Origin: CAZGMJ01 sp964526785
GTDB lineage: Bacteria > Planctomycetota > Phycisphaerae > Sedimentisphaerales > Anaerobacaceae
Direction of reading: 5' to 3'
Assembly (NCBI GenBank): GCA_964526785.1
Contig: CAZGMJ010000022.1
Span: forward strand, 1-64,000
DNA length: 64,000 nucleotides
Part shown: positions 16,636 to 23,662 of the stretch, piece after piece
Layout of the letters: every line of letters starts with the position of its first letter
How positions within the stretch are numbered: the first letter of the stretch is position 1
The notes under the pieces: generated by a model
Databases searched by the model: none
Told to the model about the DNA's origin: nothing
The model's input: the letters and a program-made list of their open reading frames with translations, nothing else
Made by a program: the position numbers and the translations under genes

Positions 16636-18009
16636 ATGAACGGTGCAGAGCAACGCGGTGGAATGAATCGGCGGAGATTTCTGGGGCTTTCGATGGCGGC
16701 GGCAGGAACGCTATGCGGTTGCGGTGCGCGTGCGTCGGCGGCGGAAACCGGCGGGGGCAAGGCGAAGCGGCCCAACATCATTTTCATTCTGGCGGACGAT
16801 CTTGGCTGGGCGGACGTTGGGTATCACGGCTCGGAGATCGAGACGCCGCATATCGACCGTCTTGCCGAGCGGTCGGTGCGGTTCGGGCGGCATTATGTGA
16901 TGCCGACGTGCACGCCGACGCGGGTGGGGCTGATGAGCGGGCGGTATCCGAGCCGGTACGGGGTGGTTTCGCCGGACTACGGCAAGCTGTTCGACGACGA
17001 TACGGTGACGCTGGCGGCGGCGCTCGGGCGGTGCGGCTACTTTACGAGCATTTCGGGCAAGTGGCACATGGGCTCGCCTCCGGAGTGTACGCCGCGGAAG
17101 TACGGTTTCGATTCTTCGTACGGTTATTTCGACGGACAGATCGACCCGTACACGCATCGCTATAAGAACGGTCGGCGCTCGTGGCATCGCAACGACGAAT
17201 TTCTCGACGAGGAGGGGCACGCGACGGATTTGATCACGGACGAGGCGGTGCGGGTCATCGAGCAGGAGCGGGACGAGCCGTTCTTTTTGTACGTGGCGTA
17301 CAGCGTGCCGCATTATCCGCTGGCTGAGCCGGAGCGGTGGACGAAGCGGTACGAGGGGCGCATCGAGAACGAGTCGCGGCGGTGGTATGCGGCGAGCGTG
17401 ACGCACATGGATCACGGGATCGGGCGGATTGTCGAGGCGGTGGCACGGCGGGGGGCGGCCGAGGAGACGCTGATCGTTTTCGCAAGCGACAACGGGGGGC
17501 AGAAGAGCTGGCACAATTCGAGCCAGTACAAGGGGCGGTACGCGGATAAGCCGCACGACGTGCTGGGCGACAATCGGCCGCTGCGGGGATGGAAGGGCGA
17601 GGTGTACGAGGGCGGTATTCGCGTGCCTGCGCTGGCGAGCTGGCCGGGCGTGCTGGAGGCGGGGCAGGTGGATACGCCGGTGCATATCGTGGACTGGATG
17701 CCGACGCTGTGCGGGCTGGCGGGGTATGCGGACGGGGCGGCGCGCAAGTGGGACGGGCGCGATATGTGGCCGGCGATTGCGGGGACGGGGGATGTGAGCG
17801 GGTCGCGGAGGCTGTACTGGAAGACACCGGGGGCGTGGGCGGTGCGGCGGGGGGACTGGAAGCTGATTGCGCGCAAGAATTCGGAGAAGCTCGAGTTGTA
17901 CGACGTGACGCACGATCCGTACGAGCAGAGGGACATGGCGGCGGAGCGGCCGGCGAAGGTCGCGGAGCTGCGCACGGTGCTGGCCGGGATGATGGAGGGG
18001 GACCGGTAG
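16636..18009 (+). CDS. Type I sulfatase, Cys-type, twin-arginine signal
   Basis: A 457-residue sulfatase. Twin-arginine signal NRRRFLG at 11-17, then a hydrophobic Ala-rich stretch. Metal-binding ADDLGWADVGYHG starts at 53; the formylglycine site is CTPTR at 92-96, the cysteine type. SGKWHMG and ASDNGGQKSWHNSSQYKG continue the sulfatase signature and resemble arylsulfatase A-like enzymes in planctomycetes. Three in-frame starts exist (GTG 16630, ATG 16636, ATG 16663); I use 16636 because AAGGCAGG lies 6 bp upstream. It is monocistronic, with its own promoter. Likely substrate: sulfated polysaccharide or oligosaccharide (inference). Confidence 0.92.
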   Translation: MNGAEQRGGMNRRRFLGLSMAAAGTLCGCGARASAAETGGGKAKRPNIIFILADDLGWADVGYHGSEIETPHIDRLAERSVRFGRHYVMPTCTPTRVGLMSGRYPSRYGVVSPDYGKLFDDDTVTLAAALGRCGYFTSISGKWHMGSPPECTPRKYGFDSSYGYFDGQIDPYTHRYKNGRRSWHRNDEFLDEEGHATDLITDEAVRVIEQERDEPFFLYVAYSVPHYPLAEPERWTKRYEGRIENESRRWYAASVTHMDHGIGRIVEAVARRGAAEETLIVFASDNGGQKSWHNSSQYKGRYADKPHDVLGDNRPLRGWKGEVYEGGIRVPALASWPGVLEAGQVDTPVHIVDWMPTLCGLAGYADGAARKWDGRDMWPAIAGTGDVSGSRRLYWKTPGAWAVRRGDWKLIARKNSEKLELYDVTHDPYEQRDMAAERPAKVAELRTVLAGMMEGDR

Positions 18010-18027
18010 CCGGGGCGGCGACGGGAA

Positions 18028-18768
18028 TCAGATCATCATGAATCGCGGCGGATCGGACTGGTCGGGTTCTTCGGCCGGTTCACGTTTGGGCTCGGGGGGT
18101 GCGGACCGGGTGTCTTCGCGTTGTTCGGCATCTTTGCGGCGGTCGGTGTTGGCCTTTTCGAAGTCGCGGACGAAGTGATCGACGAAGCCGGTGACGCTCT
18201 CGGGGATTTCTCTGATGCCGTCGAGGTCGCAGAGGGCGACGGTTCGCTGTTCCCAGGTGGTGGCCTGGCAGATGCGTGCTTTGGATTCGCCTGTGAGCAG
18301 GACGTTCTGCATGAGGCCGACGCTGATGCCGACGGCGGAGTATCCCATTTCTTCGGAGATCAGGGGCATGACGTCGATGCAGAGGATGCCGGCCTTGTCG
18401 CTTTTCTTGTATTGTTCTTTGGACAGCAGGGGAATGCCGCGGCTGCGCAGGTGGGATTTGATTGCGGATTCGAGGGCGACGGTGTCGAGGCCGTATTTTT
18501 CGGCTTTCGTGTCGCGGCGGGTGACCATGAGCCAGACGCCCTGGAGGCCGCGGAGGGTGTCGGTGGTGAAGGCGACTTCGGGCTGTTCGGTGTCTTTGCC
18601 GGTCGCCGAGTCGCCGGTATCGAGGTGGACGCCGATGTCGAGATGGCTGCGGTCGTTGGCTTTTTTACGTTGTGCGGCGCGGGCCGGCAGCGGGCCGAGG
18701 GTCAGGGCTGCCAGCGTTACGGCGACGACGATGCTGCGAAGACTGCGTATGATTCTGTGCGTATCCAT
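18028..18768 (-). CDS. Secreted hypothetical protein
   Basis: A 246-residue protein with a Sec signal at about 1-32 (ends PARAAQ). The mature domain has a mixed alpha/beta pattern (GLQGVWLMVTRRD, ALESAIKSHLRSRGIPLLS, GILCIDVMPL) that resembles small periplasmic or outer-membrane-associated unknowns which bind other envelope proteins, with GFVDHFVRDFEKAN as a C-terminal helix. The last 35 residues are Pro/Glu/Arg-rich and probably disordered. No enzyme motif is seen. It converges with the sulfatase, with an 18-bp gap. Confidence 0.7.
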   Translation of the reverse strand: MDTHRIIRSLRSIVVAVTLAALTLGPLPARAAQRKKANDRSHLDIGVHLDTGDSATGKDTEQPEVAFTTDTLRGLQGVWLMVTRRDTKAEKYGLDTVALESAIKSHLRSRGIPLLSKEQYKKSDKAGILCIDVMPLISEEMGYSAVGISVGLMQNVLLTGESKARICQATTWEQRTVALCDLDGIREIPESVTGFVDHFVRDFEKANTDRRKDAEQREDTRSAPPEPKREPAEEPDQSDPPRFMMI

Positions 18769-19321
18769 GTAGTGCCCCTATTTGTGCATGCGGCGAACAA
18801 AACGAGGTGTCTTCCGCGTTCGGGAGACGGTTTTCCATTTGATTATGTGGTTTCGGCCACGATTACACCCAAAACTCCTGCGGCCGGCAAGACACGAGAC
18901 TGCATAGTCTATGATTACCAAATCGGGGGCGGGCGGTCAAGAGCGAAGTCGGGAGCGTGGAGCGGTACTGGAAAGGCCGGTTTATTGCCCTAAAAAGGCG
19001 GTATTTGACGGAGGGGTCCGGCGGGGTCAATCTCGGGCAGGCCGGAGACGCAGGCCGGGGGGACGGTAATGCATGCGCGGGTGCGGGCTGAGGAGTGAGG
19101 CAATCGGTATCGGCCGTGACGGGGGCCGCGATGGGGCAGGCCGGTCGCGGCGCCGTCACGCGGGCGGCGGCCTGGCCCGGTGGGCGAGGCTCGATCGTGG
19201 TCCGCGGGACCAGGGAGTGTCTGTACGGGCGGCTCGGCAAGCGAGTAATTGGGGTATGTCGCGACGTGAGGGGGACTGGGTCTTATTGGCTGTTTTTTTT
19301 GCCTACAAAGATAAAAAAGTA
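18769..19321. other. Intergenic, 553 bp, no gene seen
   Basis: Divergent spacer. CATAG-T-CTATG (18903-18913) is a short palindrome whose half-site recurs at 12621-12642. No convincing promoter for the minus-strand gene could be fixed: TTGACC occurs on that strand, but no good -10 follows at 17 bp. Confidence 0.5.
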
Positions 19322-19350
19322 TTGTACATCGCGGCGTGACGGGTTAGCAT
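19322..19350 (+). promoter_or_regulatory. Promoter of small basic HTH-like gene
   Basis: TTGTAC (19322-19327), 17 bp, TAGCAT (19345-19350). The -10 hexamer and the spacing match the PEP-CTERM promoter at 14539-14567. Confidence 0.6.
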
Positions 19351-19399
19351 GTCTCGGTAGTGGTGTCAAATGTCATGTGCTTTAGAAAGGAGTCACGAG

Positions 19400-19612
19400 A
19401 TGGCCAGGAAGAAAAAGACGACAAAGAAGAAGCTGACACGAGGCGTCTGGACCAAGAGCGATCTGTCTACGTTGAAGAAGCTCTTTCCCAAGAACCCGAC
19501 AGCCGAGGTGGCGGCCAAACTGGGCCGGCCGACCGATGCGGTCAAGAAGAAGGCGTCGAGGATGGGACTTCGCAAGAACAAGACGTATCTCAAGACGCTG
19601 GGCCGGGCATAG
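19400..19612 (+). CDS. Small basic SANT/Myb-like DNA-binding protein
   Basis: A 70-residue, highly basic protein. Residues 1-13 are a Lys-rich arm (ARKKKTTKKKLTR). Residues 17-57 form a SANT/Myb-like three-helix unit: WTKSDLSTLKKLFP, then TAEVAAKLGRPTDAVKKKASRMGL, in which the last helix would recognise DNA. The fold is inferred from the pattern of Trp, Leu and the RxxDAVKxKAxxxG motif. It has its own promoter and a GAAAGGAG ribosome site before the ATG at 19400. It could be a nucleoid-associated or regulatory protein; I know no assigned role. Confidence 0.75.
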   Translation: MARKKKTTKKKLTRGVWTKSDLSTLKKLFPKNPTAEVAAKLGRPTDAVKKKASRMGLRKNKTYLKTLGRA

Positions 19613-20036
19613 GGACCGGGAGTGTTGTGACATCGGTGCGGGGGTTGCGGGGGCGGTGCAACACGTGTCAACGTCTGCGGGGACGGTTCGCTGCCGGGGA
19701 GCAAGCGGCGGGTGTTCTGTGCGTGCGGCGGCAGATGAGCGGATGCGGACGAGTGGGGGCGAAGCCGGAGTCCCCGCGCATATTCGGGGCGAGAGGCAAG
19801 TGCCGTAGATCGTGAAGGCTCGCGGGAGACGGGGAGGTTTTTCTGGAGGGGATCTTCACTGAGGGCGCCTGCAAACGACTTCCGGCGATGCCGGCGGCGG
19901 TACCCGGCGGTCGTGTGACGATGGGCGGCGGCGAGTCGGGCGGTGGAGGTTTTGGGCCAACCAGAGGAGACGTCACACCGGCGGTCGGCAGGTGAGCGGG
20001 TCGGACGGTTTGCGGGGGATTGTGCGGGTGCGGAGG
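19613..20036. other. Intergenic, 424 bp, no gene seen
   Basis: GC-rich spacer between the small basic protein and the trpS promoter. Frames in it lack ribosome sites and look like chance frames in GC-rich DNA. No hairpin with T-run was noticed. Confidence 0.5.
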
Positions 20037-20065
20037 TTGACAACCGTCCGGCGTGGGATTATCCT
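20037..20065 (+). promoter_or_regulatory. Promoter of trpS operon
   Basis: TTGACA (20037-20042), 17 bp, TATCCT (20060-20065). Consensus -35 with ideal spacing, about 60 bp before the start codon. Confidence 0.7.
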
Positions 20066-20114
20066 CTTGCGTGGTGGTTCGGTTCAATCGGGCCTGTTTC
20101 TTAGGCGTTCATTC

Positions 20115-20124
20115 AGGAGGTGAT
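20115..20124 (+). promoter_or_regulatory. Ribosome binding site fixing the trpS start
   Basis: AGGAGGTGAT is a full complement of the 16S 3' end. It overlaps the GTG at 20120, so the TTG at 20126 must be the start codon. Confidence 0.75.
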
Positions 20125-20125
20125 T

Positions 20126-21091
20126 TTGAGAGTCCTTTCAGGTATACAGCCGTCGGGCAAGCTGCACGTTGGCAATTATTTCGGGGCGATGCAACAGCAG
20201 TTGGAGCTGCAGGCGGAGCACGAGTGCTTTTATTTCATCGCGGATTACCACGCTCTGACGAGCAATCCGGACCCGGCGGAGCTTGCGCAGCGGAGTCTGG
20301 ACGTCGTGATGGACTATCTGGCGCTGGGGCTGGACGTGGAGAAGACGGTTTTCTGGCGGCAGTCGGACGTGCATGAGGTGACGGAGTTGACGTGGCTGCT
20401 GTCGTGTGTGACTCCGATGGGGTTGTTGCAGCGGTGTGTGAGCTACAAGGACAAGGTGGCGCAGGGGCTCAGTCCGAATCACGGGCTGTTCGCGTATCCG
20501 GTGCTGCAGGCGGCGGATATATTGAGTTTCGACAGCGATCTGGTGCCGGTCGGGGCCGATCAGAAGCAGCATATCGAGGTAACGCGGGATATTGCGATGC
20601 GGTTCAACGGTACGTACGGGGAGGTTTTTGCGATTCCTGAAGAGCGCATCATCGAATCGGTGGCGGTCGTTCCCGGGCTGGACGGCCAGAAGATGAGCAA
20701 GAGTTACGGCAATACGATCGAGATTTTCGAGCCTGAAAAGCAGGTGAAGAAGAAGATCATGCGGATCGTGACCGATTCGACGGCGGTGGAGGAACCCAAG
20801 GATCCGGCTGCATGCAACGTATTTGCATTGCTCAAGCTCTTTGCTTCGGGTGAGGAACTGGCTGAGTGGGAGCAGCGATATCGAGCGGGGGGCATGGGAT
20901 ACGGCGAGGCGAAGAAGCGGCTGGCGGAGTTGGCGATGGAGTATTTCAAGCCATATCGGGAGAAGCGCAACGAACTGGAACAGAATCTTGATTACGTCAA
21001 GCGTGTGCTGGCGGAGGGGGCCGAGAAGGCCCGGGCGGTTGCTGCGGCAACGCTGGAGCGGGCACGGCAGGCCGTAGGATTGAGAGGCTGA
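20126..21091 (+). CDS. trpS: Tryptophan--tRNA ligase
   Basis: A 321-residue class I aminoacyl-tRNA synthetase charging tRNA-Trp. The HIGH-type signature is PSGKLHVGN (residues 9-17) and KMSKS is at 189-193; GADQKQHIE is the conserved Trp-binding segment. Size and order match the bacterial enzyme. The TTG start at 20126 follows a near-perfect ribosome site. The next gene starts 2 bp after its stop, and scpA follows, so the three form one operon. Unremarkable apart from the start codon. Confidence 0.96.
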   Translation: MRVLSGIQPSGKLHVGNYFGAMQQQLELQAEHECFYFIADYHALTSNPDPAELAQRSLDVVMDYLALGLDVEKTVFWRQSDVHEVTELTWLLSCVTPMGLLQRCVSYKDKVAQGLSPNHGLFAYPVLQAADILSFDSDLVPVGADQKQHIEVTRDIAMRFNGTYGEVFAIPEERIIESVAVVPGLDGQKMSKSYGNTIEIFEPEKQVKKKIMRIVTDSTAVEEPKDPAACNVFALLKLFASGEELAEWEQRYRAGGMGYGEAKKRLAELAMEYFKPYREKRNELEQNLDYVKRVLAEGAEKARAVAAATLERARQAVGLRG

Positions 21092-21093
21092 AT

Positions 21094-21339
21094 ATGGGCA
21101 CGAAACTGGTTACGGTAGCTACTTTCAACAGTTATATCGAGGCCGAGATGGCCAAACAGATGCTGCAGGACAATGGCATCGAGGCGTTTGCCACGGGTGA
21201 GAACGCGAGTAATGTTTACCCGATACCCGCGGTGGAAGGGCCGGAGCTGAAGGTCGCCGAGCCTGATGCCGAGCGGGCGAGAGAGATTCTCGAATCGCAG
21301 CGAGCCGAGCCGTCCGAAGAAGGCCAAGAGGAGCAGTAA
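21094..21339 (+). CDS. DUF2007 domain protein
   Basis: An 81-residue protein of the DUF2007 (putative signal-transducing) family: LVTVATFNSYIEAEMAKQMLQDNGIEAF is the typical start, ending in ELKVAEPDAERAREIL. The fold is expected to be a small ferredoxin-like unit similar to PII. A Glu-rich tail (SEEGQEEQ) follows. It sits between trpS and scpA, spacing 2 bp and 0 bp, so it is translated together with them. Function unknown. Confidence 0.85.
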   Translation: MGTKLVTVATFNSYIEAEMAKQMLQDNGIEAFATGENASNVYPIPAVEGPELKVAEPDAERAREILESQRAEPSEEGQEEQ

Positions 21340-22395
21340 TTGTCTTCGTATCGTATCAATCTGGATATATTCGCCGGGCCGCTGGATCTGCTTTTGTATC
21401 TGGTGCGCAAGGAAGAGGTGGATATATACGACATCCCGATCGCCAAGATCACGGACCAGTACATCCAGTACATTGAGATGCTCAAGAGTCTGGATATCAA
21501 TCTGGCGGGTGATTTTCTGGTGATGGCGGCGACGCTGATGCAGATCAAATCGGCGATGTTGCTGCCTTCGGCCGATCCGGAAGAGGTGGAGGATGAAGAT
21601 TCGGAGGATCCGCGGCGGGAACTGATTCGCCAGCTTCTGGAATACAAGAAGTTCAAGGATACGGCGAATCTGCTTGAGGCGGCGGCGGAGGAACAGAAGC
21701 AGCGTTTTTCCCGGCCGGACAACATCATCAGCCAACTCAGGGAAGACACCGAACCTGAATTGGATATGGATCAGGTAAGCATCTGGGACCTGCTGGAGGC
21801 GTTCGATACGATCTGCAAGGCCACGGGCAATATGCCCGATATCAGCCACATACAGGATGATACGCCTATTGATTTGTACCAGATCGAACTGCTGCACCGG
21901 CTTCAGGCAGACGGACCGCTGACGTTCGAGCGGATTTTCGAGTCTGCGGAGAATCGTCTGGTTATGGTGGGGATGTTTCTGGCGATGCTTGAGTTGATCC
22001 GGGACAGGCTGATCTGGGCGGAGCAGGATTCGTCTTGCTCCTCCATATTTGTCAAGGCGCTGACGGATGAGCCGGCCGAGGTGGCTGTGCAGCGGGCGAT
22101 TATGGATGTTGAAGCAGCCATGGAAATGGAAGATGAGGAGGCGGCAGGGCAAGGCGAAGAGCGGCAGTCCAATGATGCCGAGGAGTCAACGGAAGAGGAA
22201 TCGGAGCCCGAGAGGGGGGCACCCATTGCAATCGAGGAAATACCGGCTCGGAGGGAGCCACGGCGTGAGACGGCGGTCGGCGACAATGAGGGGCCGATAC
22301 CTATCGTGGAGATTCGGAGTGAGGACGGCGCCCGGGACTCGACCGAGGGGATCGCAGACGATGCTCACGGCGAATTGCGTCAAGACGAGCAGTAG
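21340..22395 (+). CDS. scpA: Segregation and condensation protein A
   Basis: A 351-residue kleisin subunit of the SMC condensin. The N-terminal domain is recognisable (FAGPLDLLLYLVRKEEVDIYDIPIAKIT and DFLVMAATLMQIKS), and the C-terminal winged-helix is at about 180-235 (DGPLTFERIFE). Typical ScpA is about 250 residues; the last hundred here are strongly acidic and Pro-containing and look disordered. The TTG start at 21340 directly follows the previous stop, with GAGGAG upstream. No scpB or smc lies nearby. The C-terminal tail may be a lineage-specific extension. Confidence 0.92.
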   Translation: MSSYRINLDIFAGPLDLLLYLVRKEEVDIYDIPIAKITDQYIQYIEMLKSLDINLAGDFLVMAATLMQIKSAMLLPSADPEEVEDEDSEDPRRELIRQLLEYKKFKDTANLLEAAAEEQKQRFSRPDNIISQLREDTEPELDMDQVSIWDLLEAFDTICKATGNMPDISHIQDDTPIDLYQIELLHRLQADGPLTFERIFESAENRLVMVGMFLAMLELIRDRLIWAEQDSSCSSIFVKALTDEPAEVAVQRAIMDVEAAMEMEDEEAAGQGEERQSNDAEESTEEESEPERGAPIAIEEIPARREPRRETAVGDNEGPIPIVEIRSEDGARDSTEGIADDAHGELRQDEQ

Positions 22396-22699
22396 TTGGC
22401 ATTTCATCGGCGGTATTCGGCAGGCATTTCATTGCATGGGTATTCTGTGGGACGCACGAACCGGCGTTGCTGCATTTCGTACGGGGTTCTGTTGACGGCT
22501 GCCCCTCCAGGGCTTTGGGCGGCAGAATAGCCCGATTACGGCTCGGTATATTATAATTAATACTTATAATCCTTATAAGGTATTTCGGGCTCAGAAGTGC
22601 TTAGACTGCGTTCGGTGAGTCGGAGGGATGTGGCATTGTGTGAGGGGGCGGGCATGCGCGGTTTTCGGGTGGTCTGGTGAGTGTCTCTGGCTGTGGCCC
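22396..22699. other. Intergenic with AT-rich inverted repeat
   Basis: No gene seen. It holds an AT-rich block with the near-perfect inverted repeat at 22559-22584, which includes the palindrome CCTTATAAGG (22571-22580). GGCATTTCAT is directly repeated near 22398 and 22421. The block could be a regulator site for nfnA or the end of the scpA transcript. Confidence 0.45.
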
Positions 22700-22728
22700 T
22701 TGACAGGATGCCCTTGATATGGGATAGT
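22700..22728 (+). promoter_or_regulatory. Promoter of nfnAB
   Basis: TTGACA (22700-22705), 17 bp, GATAGT (22723-22728), 35 bp before the nfnA start. Confidence 0.7.
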
Positions 22729-22763
22729 AGTCGTTTCCATCGTCTCTGATTAGTGAGTTCACA

Positions 22764-23615
22764 ATGCACGAAATCGTATCGAAAGAACAATTATCGCAGG
22801 ATGTCTTTACTGCTGAGGTCAAGGCACCGCTTATCGCCGGGGCACGAAAGCCGGGTCAGTTCATTATTCTCAGTATAAGCAGCGACTATAGTGAGCGTAT
22901 TCCACTGACGATTGCGGGTGCTGATGCTGAGGCGGGCACAATTCGTCTGGTCTGGCAGCGTGTCGGCAAGAGTACGGCCGAGTTGTCCGATCTCAACGTG
23001 GGTGATGCGATTGCCAATATTGCCGGTCCGCTGGGCAGGCCAACGCAGATCGAGCGATTTGGCACGGTCGTTTGTGTCGGGGGGGGCATCGGAAACGCGC
23101 CGCTGCTGCCTATTGCGACGGCTCTGAAGGAAGCGGGCAACACGCTTATCTCGATTCTGGGGGCCAGAACGAAGGACCTGCTCATTCTGGAAAAGGAATT
23201 CGCCGAACTCAGCGACGAGTTGATCGTTGCGACAGACGACGGTTCACACGGGCGGAAGGCTCTGGTGACCGAACCGCTGAAGGAGGTGTGTCAGCGGGAG
23301 AATCGGCCGGACAAGGCATTTGTGATAGGCCCGGCGGTAATGATGATGTTCTGCTGCGAGGTTACGAAGCAGTTCGAGGTACCGACGGAAGTTTCGCTCA
23401 ATACGATTATGATCGACGGGACGGGCATGTGCGGAGGTTGTCGGATCGAGTATGACGGACAGCCGAAGTTCGTTTGCGTGGACGGGCCGGAATTCGATGG
23501 GCACAAGGTGAATTTCGATTTGATGATCAAGCGGTTGGGGGCGTACAAGCAGCAGGAGCAGCAGGCGCACGACCACTATAAAGATCACGGCTGCAAGATA
23601 GGACTCGATCGATAG
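22764..23615 (+). CDS. nfnA: NfnA-type FAD/[2Fe-2S] subunit of NADH-dependent ferredoxin:NADP+ oxidoreductase
   Basis: A 283-residue flavoprotein with a ferredoxin-NADP reductase fold. ERIPLT (44-49) is the FAD contact, VCVGGGIGNAPLL (103-115) the dinucleotide-binding segment. The iron-sulfur region is MIDGTGMCGGCRIEYDGQ with Cys223, Cys226 and Cys238; an Asp (218) stands where a fourth ligand is expected, as reported for the Thermotoga enzyme. With NfnB it would couple NADPH, NADH and ferredoxin by flavin-based electron bifurcation. It could also be called a sulfide dehydrogenase or dihydroorotate dehydrogenase electron-transfer subunit; pairing with NfnB favours the Nfn call. Starts right after its own promoter. 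Confidence 0.88.
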   Translation: MHEIVSKEQLSQDVFTAEVKAPLIAGARKPGQFIILSISSDYSERIPLTIAGADAEAGTIRLVWQRVGKSTAELSDLNVGDAIANIAGPLGRPTQIERFGTVVCVGGGIGNAPLLPIATALKEAGNTLISILGARTKDLLILEKEFAELSDELIVATDDGSHGRKALVTEPLKEVCQRENRPDKAFVIGPAVMMMFCCEVTKQFEVPTEVSLNTIMIDGTGMCGGCRIEYDGQPKFVCVDGPEFDGHKVNFDLMIKRLGAYKQQEQQAHDHYKDHGCKIGLDR

Positions 23616-23662
23616 GTTCTTACTCCGGCGACGCCGGTTTCATTTCGCTTGGGAAGTACATC

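Noticed and set aside
16711..17913. 400-residue minus-strand frame opposite the second sulfatase
   Set aside because: Arg/His/Pro-rich shadow of a well-supported sulfatase.
19860..20036. Small protein gene before trpS
   Set aside because: Frames have no ribosome site and no protein-like composition.
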